A stretch of DNA of 64,000 bases, taken from Hymenobacter cheonanensis. Its GTDB lineage: Bacteria; Bacteroidota; Bacteroidia; Cytophagales; Hymenobacteraceae. The notes under the pieces are model-generated. The model ran no database searches and had not been told where the DNA came from. It worked only from the letters and a program-made list of their open reading frames with translations. The stretch spans positions 186,001 to 250,000 of the forward strand of contig NZ_JAUQSW010000009.1 of assembly GCF_030581075.1 (NCBI RefSeq), given 5' to 3'. Below are positions 30,797-38,630 of the stretch, in pieces. Numbering within the stretch: the stretch's first letter is position 1; each line of letters starts with the position of its first letter. A program made the translations under genes and the position numbers.

Positions 30797-33102
30797 GCTT
30801 ACCCGACGAGAACCTGCTCGACCAGCCCATTACGCTGACTAACTGCGACCGCGAGCCCATTCATATTCCGGGCGCCATTCAGCCCTACGGCTTTATGCTG
30901 TGCCTCGATGAGGTGTCGCACCACGTGGCCTACGCCAGCGAAAACACGCAGGCGCTGCTCGGCATCGACCCCGCCGAACTGGTGGGCGCGGGCCTGGACT
31001 ACCTGCTAGCCCCCGAGCGGGTAGCCGAGCTTAAAGCGTGCTTTGCCTCGCTCACTGAGGTGCACCAGTTGCTGGGCGTGCGCCTCGAACGGGTGGCGGG
31101 CCAGCCGTTTTACAAGCTCATCATGCACCGCTACGACCAGCTGCTGTGGCTGGAGTTTGAGCCGGTAGAGGAATCGGGGCCCGCCAGGCTCGACCTGCCC
31201 TACCTCAACTCGGCGCTGAGCCAGATGCTGGCGGCCGGCTCGGTGGCCGAGTTTTGCCAGTATGCCGTGGAGCAGGTGCGCGCCATCACGGACTTCGACC
31301 GGGTGGCCATCTACCGCTTTGCGGCCGATGAGAGCGGCGAGGTCGCGGCCGAGGCCATTCGGCCCGACCTGGCGCCCTGGCTAGGCCTGCGCTACCCAGC
31401 CTCCGACATTCCGCAGCAGGCGCGGGCCATGTACCTCAAAAACTGGCTGCGCTTTATTCCGGATGCCAGCTACGTGCCGGCCCGCCTGGTGCCGCTGCGC
31501 CCGCCCCGCGCCAGCCGCCCGCCCGACATGACCTACGCCGTGCTGCGCAGCGTGTCGCCCATCCACATCCAGTATTTGCACAACCTGGGCTCGGCGGCCA
31601 CCATGACCATCTCGCTCATCCAGGATGGCCAGCTGTGGGGCATGATAACCTGCCACCACCTCACGCCCAAGCTGGTGAGCTACGAGCTGCGCGATTTGTG
31701 CCAGTTTATTGCCAAAACGTTTTCGGCTTTGCTTAGCTCCAAGGAGCGGCAAGACGAGCAGGTGTATCAGCTGCAGGTGCGCGAGCGCCAGGCACGGCTG
31801 TTCGAGCACGTATCCAACACGCCCAACTTTACCGAGGGGCTCTATCAGAAAACCCCGACTCTGATGGACATCTTCGACTGCGGCGGGGCGGCCATTTGTT
31901 TTGACGATAAGATAGTTACGCTGGGCAACACCCCTAGCCAGCCCCAGATTGAGGAGCTGCTGGCCTGGCTGCAAGCCAACGTGCAGCAGGACATCTTTCA
32001 TACCACCTGCTACGCCGCGCTCAACCCGGCGGGGCTAGCCCTGCGCGGCACGGCCAGCGGCTTTATTGCGGCCTCGCTGGCCGAGGCGCCCGGCAACTAC
32101 CTGCTCTGGTTTCGGCCCGAAGTGGTGCAAACCGTGAGCTGGGCCGGCCAGAACGAGAAGCCCCAGCAGCTGGCTGATGGCCAGCTTTTCCTCTCGCCCC
32201 GGCAGTCGTTCGAGGCCTGGAAGCAGCTGGTGGAAAACACCAGCGCGCCCTGGAAGCCGCTCGAAATAAAGGCGGCCACCGAAATCCGGCTGCATATTTC
32301 CGACGTGCGCCTCAAGGTATTCAACGAGCTGCACAGCCGCGCCCAGGCCCTGAGCCGCCTCAATACCGAGCTGGAGCGCAGCAATGATGAGCTTGATTCT
32401 TTTGCCTACGTAGCCTCGCACGACCTCAAGGAGCCGCTACGGGGCATCCACAACTACTCGCTCTTTCTGCTCGAAGACTATGCCGACCAGCTCGATGCCG
32501 ACGGCGTAAACAAACTGCAAACCCTGGTGCGCCTGAGCCAGCGCATGGAGGGGCTGATTGAGGGCTTGCTGCAGCTCTCGCGCGTGGGCCGCACCGAGCT
32601 GGCGCTCACCGAAGTTGACCTGAACGAGCTGCTGGCCGAAGTACTCGACCTGTTGCAGCCGCGCCTCGAGCAAACCCATACCACAGTGGTGGTAGAGGGC
32701 CCGCTGCCCAGCGTGCCCGCCGACCGGGTGCGGCTTATGGAAGTGTTCAACAACTTGCTGACCAACGCTATAAAGTACAGCGACCAACCTACCAAAACGG
32801 TGGTGGTGGGCCAGGCGCCCGCCGGCACCGCGTTGCCCGGCGCGGGCGAGGCTTCATCCGCCTATCACGTTTTTTACGTACAAGACTTTGGCATTGGAAT
32901 TGACCCCAAGCACCACGAAAATATCTTTAAGCTCTTCAAGCGCCTGCACGCGCAGGAGAAATATGGCGGGGGCACCGGGGCCGGGCTGGCCATCGCCAAG
33001 AAAATGATTGAAAAACATGGCGGCCGCCTCTGGGTTGACTCTGTGTTAGGTCAGGGAGCTACCTTTTATTTTGCCCTGCCCAAAGAAATAGCTGCCCTAT
33101 AA
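30793..33102 (+). CDS. bphP: Bacteriophytochrome sensor histidine kinase
   Basis: A 769-residue red/far-red photoreceptor. The PAS domain carries the biliverdin-attachment Cys18 in TNCDREPIHIPGAIQPYG. The GAF domain has RYPASDIPQQAR (Asp205) and the conserved His of WGMITCHHL, and the PHY tongue has the PRxSF motif at 469-473 (PRQSF). The kinase has phospho-acceptor His543 in YVASHDLKEPLRG, and an ATPase domain with NNLLTNAIKYSD and a late GxGxG loop (GGGTGAGLAIAKKM). All elements of a functional light-regulated kinase are intact. GTG start, overlapping bphO; followed at 16 bp by a response regulator. I cannot tell whether its targets are only the downstream regulators. Confidence 0.95.
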   Translation: MSLPDENLLDQPITLTNCDREPIHIPGAIQPYGFMLCLDEVSHHVAYASENTQALLGIDPAELVGAGLDYLLAPERVAELKACFASLTEVHQLLGVRLERVAGQPFYKLIMHRYDQLLWLEFEPVEESGPARLDLPYLNSALSQMLAAGSVAEFCQYAVEQVRAITDFDRVAIYRFAADESGEVAAEAIRPDLAPWLGLRYPASDIPQQARAMYLKNWLRFIPDASYVPARLVPLRPPRASRPPDMTYAVLRSVSPIHIQYLHNLGSAATMTISLIQDGQLWGMITCHHLTPKLVSYELRDLCQFIAKTFSALLSSKERQDEQVYQLQVRERQARLFEHVSNTPNFTEGLYQKTPTLMDIFDCGGAAICFDDKIVTLGNTPSQPQIEELLAWLQANVQQDIFHTTCYAALNPAGLALRGTASGFIAASLAEAPGNYLLWFRPEVVQTVSWAGQNEKPQQLADGQLFLSPRQSFEAWKQLVENTSAPWKPLEIKAATEIRLHISDVRLKVFNELHSRAQALSRLNTELERSNDELDSFAYVASHDLKEPLRGIHNYSLFLLEDYADQLDADGVNKLQTLVRLSQRMEGLIEGLLQLSRVGRTELALTEVDLNELLAEVLDLLQPRLEQTHTTVVVEGPLPSVPADRVRLMEVFNNLLTNAIKYSDQPTKTVVVGQAPAGTALPGAGEASSAYHVFYVQDFGIGIDPKHHENIFKLFKRLHAQEKYGGGTGAGLAIAKKMIEKHGGRLWVDSVLGQGATFYFALPKEIAAL

Positions 33103-33118
33103 TTAAGAAAATAAAGCC

Positions 33119-33565
33119 GTGATTACTAGCGCATTGAAACCCGTATTAGTAGTAGAAGACAGTGCCGAGGACTTCACGGCGCTAGGGCGGGCTTTCCGTA
33201 AGCACGCGCTTCAAAACCCCGTGCTGCGCTGTGAGGACGGTGACCAGGCCCTGGCTTACCTGCAGGGCTATGGCAAGGCCATTGGCTGGCCGGCCACGCT
33301 GCCTGCCATTGTGCTGCTCGACCTGAACCTGCCCGGCACCGACGGGCGGGCAGTACTCAATGTTCTCAAGCAAGACCCGCTGCTGCACTCTATTCCCGTC
33401 ATTATTTTCAGCACTTCCTCGAACGTGCGCGATATCGAGGACTGCTACCGGCTAGGGGCCAACAGCTACCTCACCAAGCCCATCGAGTACGCGGCACTGG
33501 AAGAAAAAATCCGCCTTACTATTAATTACTGGCTGGGCACCTCGGAACTGCCCCCCTTGAACTAG
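33119..33565 (+). CDS. Single-domain response regulator (Rcp1-like)
   Basis: A 148-residue receiver domain without output domain, like the cyanobacterial Rcp1 partners of phytochromes. The acidic pocket is VVEDSAED, the phospho-acceptor Asp68 is in VLLDLNLPGTDG, and the Lys and Thr/Ser switch residues lie in IIFSTSSNVRD and SYLTKPIEY. GTG start 16 bp after bphP, so it is almost certainly the kinase's direct phosphate acceptor. Confidence 0.92.
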   Translation: MITSALKPVLVVEDSAEDFTALGRAFRKHALQNPVLRCEDGDQALAYLQGYGKAIGWPATLPAIVLLDLNLPGTDGRAVLNVLKQDPLLHSIPVIIFSTSSNVRDIEDCYRLGANSYLTKPIEYAALEEKIRLTINYWLGTSELPPLN

Positions 33566-33574
33566 CCGCGCCGC

Positions 33575-34780
33575 GTGAAGAAGATTCTGCTGATTGATGA
33601 TAATGAGCAAGACCGGCAGCTGTACCGGCGGTATCTGGGCAAACAGTTGGGCCACGAGCGGGTAGCCATTGTGGAGGCTACTACGGGCGCCGAGGCGGTG
33701 GCGCAGTTCACGGCCTCGCAACCCGATTGCGTGCTGCTCGACTACAACCTGCCCGATACCGACGGCCTCGACCTACTGCTAAAACTAAAGGAGCTAGCCC
33801 CGCCCAACGGCCTGTGCGTGGTGATGATAACGGGCGGCGGCAACGAGGCCTTGGCCGTGCGCGCCCTCAACACCGGCGCCCTCGACTACCTGGTGAAGCA
33901 GCAGTTCGACCCCGAGCTGCTGGGCAAAACGGTGCGCCACGCCATCGAGAAAAACGAGTGGCGGCAGTACGAGGCGCGCTACCACCACGAGGTGCAATTG
34001 ATGAACCAGCAGCTGCGCGAGTCGCTGGATATGGTGGAGGAAACGCGCCGCGCCCTGAGCGCCAAAAATGCTGAATTGCAGATTACCAACCAGCAGCTGG
34101 CCCGCACCAACGCTGACCTCGACAACTTTGTGTACGCGGCCAGCCACGACCTGAAGCAGCCGGTGAACAACCTGCGTGGACTATTTGAGGAGCTGCGCCA
34201 CACCGCTACGTTTGAAGACCCAGCCGCGCCGCACATGTGGCGCCTGGCCGATGACTCGCTGCGGGTGCTGGCCACCACCATTGCCGACTTGGCCACCGTG
34301 GTGCAGGAAGAGCGCCGCCCCGCCCAGGAGCTGGCCGAAGAAGTAGCCCTCACCGACGTAGTAGCCGAGGCCCTGCAAACGCTGCACCCCCAGATAGCTG
34401 ATACCGAGGCCGTTATTACTACAGATTTTGCGGCGGCGCCTACTCTGCGCTACGTGCCGCGCAGCCTGCGCACCATCCTGCTCAACCTGCTGGCCAATGC
34501 TTTGAAGTACCACCGCCCGGGCCAGCCGCCGCACGTGCAGCTGCGCACCCGGCTAGCCGGCAACCGCCCCGTGCTGGAGGTGCAAGACAATGGCCTGGGC
34601 ATCGACCTGGAGCGGCACGGCGCTGAGCTGTTTCAGCTGTTTCGGCGCTTCCATCCTGAGGCGGCGCCGGGCACGGGCGTAGGACTTTTTTTGGTAAACC
34701 GGCTAGTGCAGGCGCAGGGCGGCCACCTGGAGGTGGCTAGCCAGCCCGACTGCGGCACCACGTTCAGCGTGTTTTTTTAG
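33575..34780 (+). CDS. Receiver-histidine kinase (REC-HisKA-HATPase)
   Basis: A 401-residue protein with domain order receiver, coiled coil, kinase. Phospho-acceptor Asp56 lies in CVLLDYNLPDTDGLD. The coiled coil is about residues 125-180. His191 sits in NFVYAASHDLKQPVN, then a HATPase domain with LLNLLANALKYH and DNGLGIDL and a GTGVGLFLVNRL loop. There is no separate sensor domain: the receiver probably controls the kinase, so the phytochrome may phosphorylate it as the first step of a relay. GTG start, 9 bp after the Rcp1-like gene. Confidence 0.9.
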   Translation: MKKILLIDDNEQDRQLYRRYLGKQLGHERVAIVEATTGAEAVAQFTASQPDCVLLDYNLPDTDGLDLLLKLKELAPPNGLCVVMITGGGNEALAVRALNTGALDYLVKQQFDPELLGKTVRHAIEKNEWRQYEARYHHEVQLMNQQLRESLDMVEETRRALSAKNAELQITNQQLARTNADLDNFVYAASHDLKQPVNNLRGLFEELRHTATFEDPAAPHMWRLADDSLRVLATTIADLATVVQEERRPAQELAEEVALTDVVAEALQTLHPQIADTEAVITTDFAAAPTLRYVPRSLRTILLNLLANALKYHRPGQPPHVQLRTRLAGNRPVLEVQDNGLGIDLERHGAELFQLFRRFHPEAAPGTGVGLFLVNRLVQAQGGHLEVASQPDCGTTFSVFF

Positions 34781-34920
34781 GCAGCTGGCGTGAGCGGCAG
34801 CGGGTGGCCCTAGCCGAAAGGGCGGCCGTTTTTGGGGTCGGCGGCAAGCAATTTAGGGGGTTGGCTTGTTTGGCTGCCGGGCAGCCGGCCTGGGTTACCA
34901 GGCTGTGCCCTTCCTTTCTT

Positions 34921-36066
34921 ATGCTTTCCGAACCAACTTACCTGGCGGCCCGCATGGTGGCCCCGGCCCTCGCCAACCACTTCGCGCAGCACCGCGACGA
35001 GGCCGCGCGGCTGGGTGGGCCGCCGCTGCCCTCACCCCCACCCGCCAGCCTGCTCGAAGCCATTATCGATGTGGCTTTCTGGGCTAGCCTGCGGCGCGAG
35101 GAAGGCCGCCCACCGCGCATCTCACTAGCCCTGCTTGAGCCCGAGGACGCGGGGCAGCCCCTGCTGTTTGGGCACCGGCTGCGCCTTACCCCGCAGGTGC
35201 TCATCAAGCTGGCGCCGGCCGTGGAGCACCCGGGCATTCACCTCGGCGTGGGCTTCGACGAGGAGGGCCTCTACGTGTGGGGCACGGCCAGCCAGGTGCC
35301 GCCGGTGTGCTTTGTGCTCGAAGTCGTGGAGCCTGGCCTGTTGGTAGCCAAGCACCGCCGGGCCGATGGCTTTGGCAAATTTGTGAACGTGGCCGTGCTG
35401 CGCGGCGACCAGATACGGGTGGTGGATGAAGAAAGCCAGGGCCTGGCCGACTACCCGGCCTTGCGCGCCTCGCTGCCGCCCATTCCCTGCCCCGGTACCT
35501 ACGACCCGCGCCAGGTGAAGGTAGATGTGCTGCTGGAGCTGGCCCGCGCCATGCGCGCCCACGGCCGCGGCGGCCTGCTGCTGCTGGTGCCGCCCGGCGC
35601 CGATGAGTGGCGCGCCTCGGTGGTGCAGCCGCTGGGCTACCCGGTGGCGCCAGCCTTCGGCAGCATCGCGACGCTGCTTTCCAGCGCCGACCGCAGCCAC
35701 CGCGACTGGCAGGAGAACATCTTGGATGCCATTGAGATAGTGGGCGGCTTCACGGCCGTAGACGGGGCCACCGTGCTCACTAGCCACTATGAGCTGCTAG
35801 CCTTCGGGGCCAAGGTAACGCGGCGCGCCGACGGCACTTCGGTCGAAGACCTCGTGGTGACGGAGCCGGTGGTGGGCAGCAGTGCCACCCGCCTGCACCC
35901 GGCCAAAAACGGCGGCACCCGCCACCTGGCGGCCGCCCAGTTTGTGCACGACCAGCACGATGCCCTGGCTATGGTGGCCTCGCAAGACGGCAACTTCACC
36001 GTTTTCTCGTGGTCCGAAGCCTTGCAGGTGGTGCACGCCCACCGCATCGATGTGCTGCTGCTTTGA
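34921..36066 (+). CDS. DisA_N/DACNV-like nucleotide-sensor candidate
   Basis: A 381-residue soluble protein. The C-terminal about 110 residues carry elements of the diadenylate cyclase (DisA_N) fold: VDGATVL (Asp281-Ala283, the D-G-A motif) and NGGTRHLAAAQF (GTRH at 332-335), followed by the hydrophobic strand DALAMVASQDGNFTVF. In active cyclases the second motif is RHR, here it is RHL, which argues for a sensor-type DACNV family rather than an active enzyme. The N-terminal half is of unknown fold. Role inferred: sensing a cyclic or linear dinucleotide. It lies 140 bp after the phytochrome operon on the same strand. ATG 34921 is chosen because upstream codons look like non-coding leader. Confidence 0.6.
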   Translation: MLSEPTYLAARMVAPALANHFAQHRDEAARLGGPPLPSPPPASLLEAIIDVAFWASLRREEGRPPRISLALLEPEDAGQPLLFGHRLRLTPQVLIKLAPAVEHPGIHLGVGFDEEGLYVWGTASQVPPVCFVLEVVEPGLLVAKHRRADGFGKFVNVAVLRGDQIRVVDEESQGLADYPALRASLPPIPCPGTYDPRQVKVDVLLELARAMRAHGRGGLLLLVPPGADEWRASVVQPLGYPVAPAFGSIATLLSSADRSHRDWQENILDAIEIVGGFTAVDGATVLTSHYELLAFGAKVTRRADGTSVEDLVVTEPVVGSSATRLHPAKNGGTRHLAAAQFVHDQHDALAMVASQDGNFTVFSWSEALQVVHAHRIDVLLL

Positions 36067-36092
36067 CAGCTATTTGCCAGCAAACCAACTTA

Positions 36093-36509
36093 TTATACCT
36101 GCTGCAGCAGCCAGGCCAGGGCCTCCGGTTCATTGCCAAAAGAGCGGTACTTGAGGCCGGGCACGGGCGTGCTCGTCACAAAAGCGGTAGCCAGGCGCGT
36201 CAGGACGTTGGCGGCCAGCACCACGGCCCCGTAGCGGTAGCCGCTGTCGCGCACGGCAGCCGGCAGCCACTGCTGGCTTATCCACAGCTGCTCCTCGGAG
36301 GTAAAAGGCTGCATCTCAGTCTGATTGACCAGCACGCGCCCCGAGCCGTACTGCTGCATAGCCTGGGCCGCTGCATTGAAGATGGCGCAGGTAGCCGCAA
36401 AGGAGCGCGGCTGGCGTCCCCAATCCAGGCGCACATAGCCGGCCGGCTCGAAGCTTACCTGGCCCGCAGAATTGCGCAAAAGAATGATAGAATCAGCAGT
36501 AGCCGGCAT
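36093..36509 (-). CDS. SpoIIAA/STAS-like small protein
   Basis: A 138-residue soluble protein with a strand-helix pattern like the uncharacterised SpoIIAA/STAS-like proteins of Bacteroidota: GYVRLDWG, then a helix, RVLVNQTEMQPFTSEEQLWI, the WLPAAVRDSGYRYGAVVLAA element, and LKYRSFGNEPEALAWLLQ at the end. No cofactor motif. Transcribed against the DACNV-like gene. Function unknown; the STAS assignment is pattern-based. Confidence 0.6.
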   Translation of the reverse strand: MPATADSIILLRNSAGQVSFEPAGYVRLDWGRQPRSFAATCAIFNAAAQAMQQYGSGRVLVNQTEMQPFTSEEQLWISQQWLPAAVRDSGYRYGAVVLAANVLTRLATAFVTSTPVPGLKYRSFGNEPEALAWLLQQV

Positions 36510-36584
36510 AAGCCGTCAAAAATACGCTGCTAGCAGCCTTTTGCCGCAGCTTATTTTTAACGGCCGGGGCCGGTGCGCCCTAAC

Positions 36585-37715
36585 CTAGTGCCCACCGCCG
36601 GGCTGCGTGAGCGAAGTGAAGCCGGCAAAGGTGTCATCGCCGGGCACGCCGTAAGGGGCGCCGCGGGCGCGCAGGGTGGCTAGCCGGGGCGTGCGGTAGT
36701 AGGCATACGCCGTTTCGATGCCGGGCCACACGGCGGGGTGCGCCGAGCAGTCGGTGCAGCTGCCGGGGGCGAGTTCCAGGGCGTCGAGCAGCTTTTCCCA
36801 GCCCACCCGCAATTGCTGGTTGTGCAGCGCGTAGAGCGTGGTATCGCCGGTTTGGAGGCGGGCAATTTCGGCGGCGTTGGTGAGGCCGGTGAGGGTGTAC
36901 TGCGGGTGGTGGCAGTCGCGGTCGCACAGCTCCTTCACGTTGCCATTGGCGTAAAACACCTGCGGCTGCACGGCCAGCGCGTAGCGAAATCCCTTTTCGT
37001 ACTCGGCCTTATCATCAAACCACACCCCTAGCGCCAGCTGGGCGTAGGCGCACGATACCTGCCAGTTGTTCACCCAGTTGGCGCCGGCGGGCAGGGGGTC
37101 TACGTAGTCGGTTTGCAGCTTTTTCAGAAAGCCGCTGAAGGCGGCTACATCGGCAGCGGGCCAGCCGGCGCCCGCCTGGCCCCCGGGCCGGTAGTAGCGG
37201 ATAATCTCGGCTGCCGCCACGAAGGTGGGCGCCACCCAGGCCGCCTCCAGGTAGGTTTGCCGAAACTCGGTGGGCGAGCCATCGGGCTTGGGCGCGGTGC
37301 TGTAGCGCTGGAAAGTACGGGCGTAGCCATCGAGCACCTGCCGGGCCTGCCGGGCATAAGCGGCTTCGCCGGTGGTAGCCCAGCGCAGGGCGCAGGCGTA
37401 GGCCAGCTCCGCATCGCGTCTTATCTGGTCCTCGGTGGGGCTGCCGGCCCCGGCCACGGCATACACCACGCTGGGGAACGTACTGGGAACAGGGTGCTTA
37501 GCTACGTAAGCTACCACCTGCTGATAGCCCGCCTGCCGGGCCTTGTCGCCCGCCTTGAGCTGCGCAGCCACCTGGTCGAGGCTAGCCTGGGTATTGAGCA
37601 CGCCGGGGTGCCGAAAGGTAGGCGGGGCCACCGGCGCGGCAGCCGGCCGGGCGCCCCCTATCAGGGCGGCCAGTCCCAGGCCAGCTGGTAGAAACCAAGG
37701 AAAACGAGCGTTCAT
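36585..37715 (-). CDS. Alginate lyase family protein (PL-type)
   Basis: A 376-residue secreted protein with signal peptide (MNARFPWFLPAGLGLAALIG ... ARPA). It has the alginate-lyase (alpha/alpha toroid) pattern: FRHPGVLNTQASLDQVAAQL, then HPVPSTFP, then the conserved core GANWVNNWQVSCAYAQLALG with the catalytic N/H region, and DRDCHHPQYTLTGL. It probably cleaves a uronate polysaccharide by beta-elimination in the periplasm or outside the cell. ATG 37715 starts a proper signal peptide. A TACTTTTG box lies on the minus strand at 37763-37770. No other polysaccharide-utilisation genes are next to it. Confidence 0.85.
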   Translation of the reverse strand: MNARFPWFLPAGLGLAALIGGARPAAAPVAPPTFRHPGVLNTQASLDQVAAQLKAGDKARQAGYQQVVAYVAKHPVPSTFPSVVYAVAGAGSPTEDQIRRDAELAYACALRWATTGEAAYARQARQVLDGYARTFQRYSTAPKPDGSPTEFRQTYLEAAWVAPTFVAAAEIIRYYRPGGQAGAGWPAADVAAFSGFLKKLQTDYVDPLPAGANWVNNWQVSCAYAQLALGVWFDDKAEYEKGFRYALAVQPQVFYANGNVKELCDRDCHHPQYTLTGLTNAAEIARLQTGDTTLYALHNQQLRVGWEKLLDALELAPGSCTDCSAHPAVWPGIETAYAYYRTPRLATLRARGAPYGVPGDDTFAGFTSLTQPGGGH

Positions 37716-37762
37716 CGGATGGGCTTGCGGAGGGTACCAGCAGCACAAGCAGCTGGCCGGGC

Positions 37763-37770
37763 CAAAAGTA
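37763..37770 (-). promoter_or_regulatory. Candidate -7 box (TACTTTTG) of the alginate lyase gene
   Basis: Matches TAnnTTTG on the minus strand; its distance to the ATG leaves a leader of about 40 bases, so this one is not leaderless. Confidence 0.4.
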
Positions 37771-37916
37771 GCACGGCTCAAAGCACTTGGGTGGGCGCGG
37801 CAGGGCTAGCCGGGGGCTTGCTGAAATTCTGCTGCCTGGTGGTGAATTTGGGCTTGTTTGGCATCTTGCTGCTGTCATTGCTGCTATGCTCACCCACTGC
37901 CCACACTTTTCACGCC

Positions 37917-38603
37917 ATGCGCTACACGTTACTTTTCCTCGCATTTTTAGGCGGCGCCTCACCGGCCCTGGCGCAGCGCATTTCCCGCATCGACTTCGAC
38001 AGCGTGCGTACCGAAACCCGCAAGGCTAACTCAAGCCGTTATTTCCCGGCTTTGCTCACCCGGTTTCAGGCGGCCGACACCACACTCACCCGCCAGGATT
38101 ATAGCTACCTGTACTACGGCCAGGTATTTACGGCGCAGTACGCACCCTACGGCGGGGGCAAGCAGGATGATTTCCGGACGCTCTACAACAAGCAGCAGTA
38201 CGCCGAGGCTATTCCGCTGGGCGAAAAGCTGTTGGCAGCGGCCCCGCTCGACTTGAACATGCTATTTAAGCTGCTGGTGTGCTACCACGTGCTCGGCGAC
38301 CGGCCACACGCCAGGCAGTATGCCCGGCAGTACTATGGCTTGCTGAATGCTATCATGCGCAGCGGCGATGGCCAAAGCATCGCCACGGCCTACGTAGTAG
38401 CCGTGGTGCACGACGAGTACGAGGTGCTCAAAGAGCAGCGCCTAAGCTCTAGCCGCCAGGCGCTGGTGGGCCATACCGATGTGCTGACCGCCACGCCAGT
38501 CGACGACAACGGCCAGCCCACGGGCGAAAAAGCCCGCGAAGTGTATTTCGACGTCACGCAGTCGCTGGCCGCCCTCACCCGCGAGTACAAGGGCAAGCAG
38601 TAG
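37917..38603 (+). CDS. DUF4919 family protein
   Basis: A 228-residue exported protein with signal MRYTLLFLAFLGGASPALAQ. The mature part begins RISRIDFDSVRTETRKAN and continues YFPALLTRFQAADTTLT, QDYSYLYYGQVFTAQYAPYG and FKLLVCYHVLGDRPHARQY, the landmarks of DUF4919, a TPR-like family of Bacteroidota. Function unknown. ATG 37917 is chosen because it gives a signal peptide; an upstream frame to 37719 is probably not coding. Confidence 0.8.
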   Translation: MRYTLLFLAFLGGASPALAQRISRIDFDSVRTETRKANSSRYFPALLTRFQAADTTLTRQDYSYLYYGQVFTAQYAPYGGGKQDDFRTLYNKQQYAEAIPLGEKLLAAAPLDLNMLFKLLVCYHVLGDRPHARQYARQYYGLLNAIMRSGDGQSIATAYVVAVVHDEYEVLKEQRLSSSRQALVGHTDVLTATPVDDNGQPTGEKAREVYFDVTQSLAALTREYKGKQ

Positions 38604-38630
38604 GGGGCTAGCCCCCTACTGCCTGCCTGC

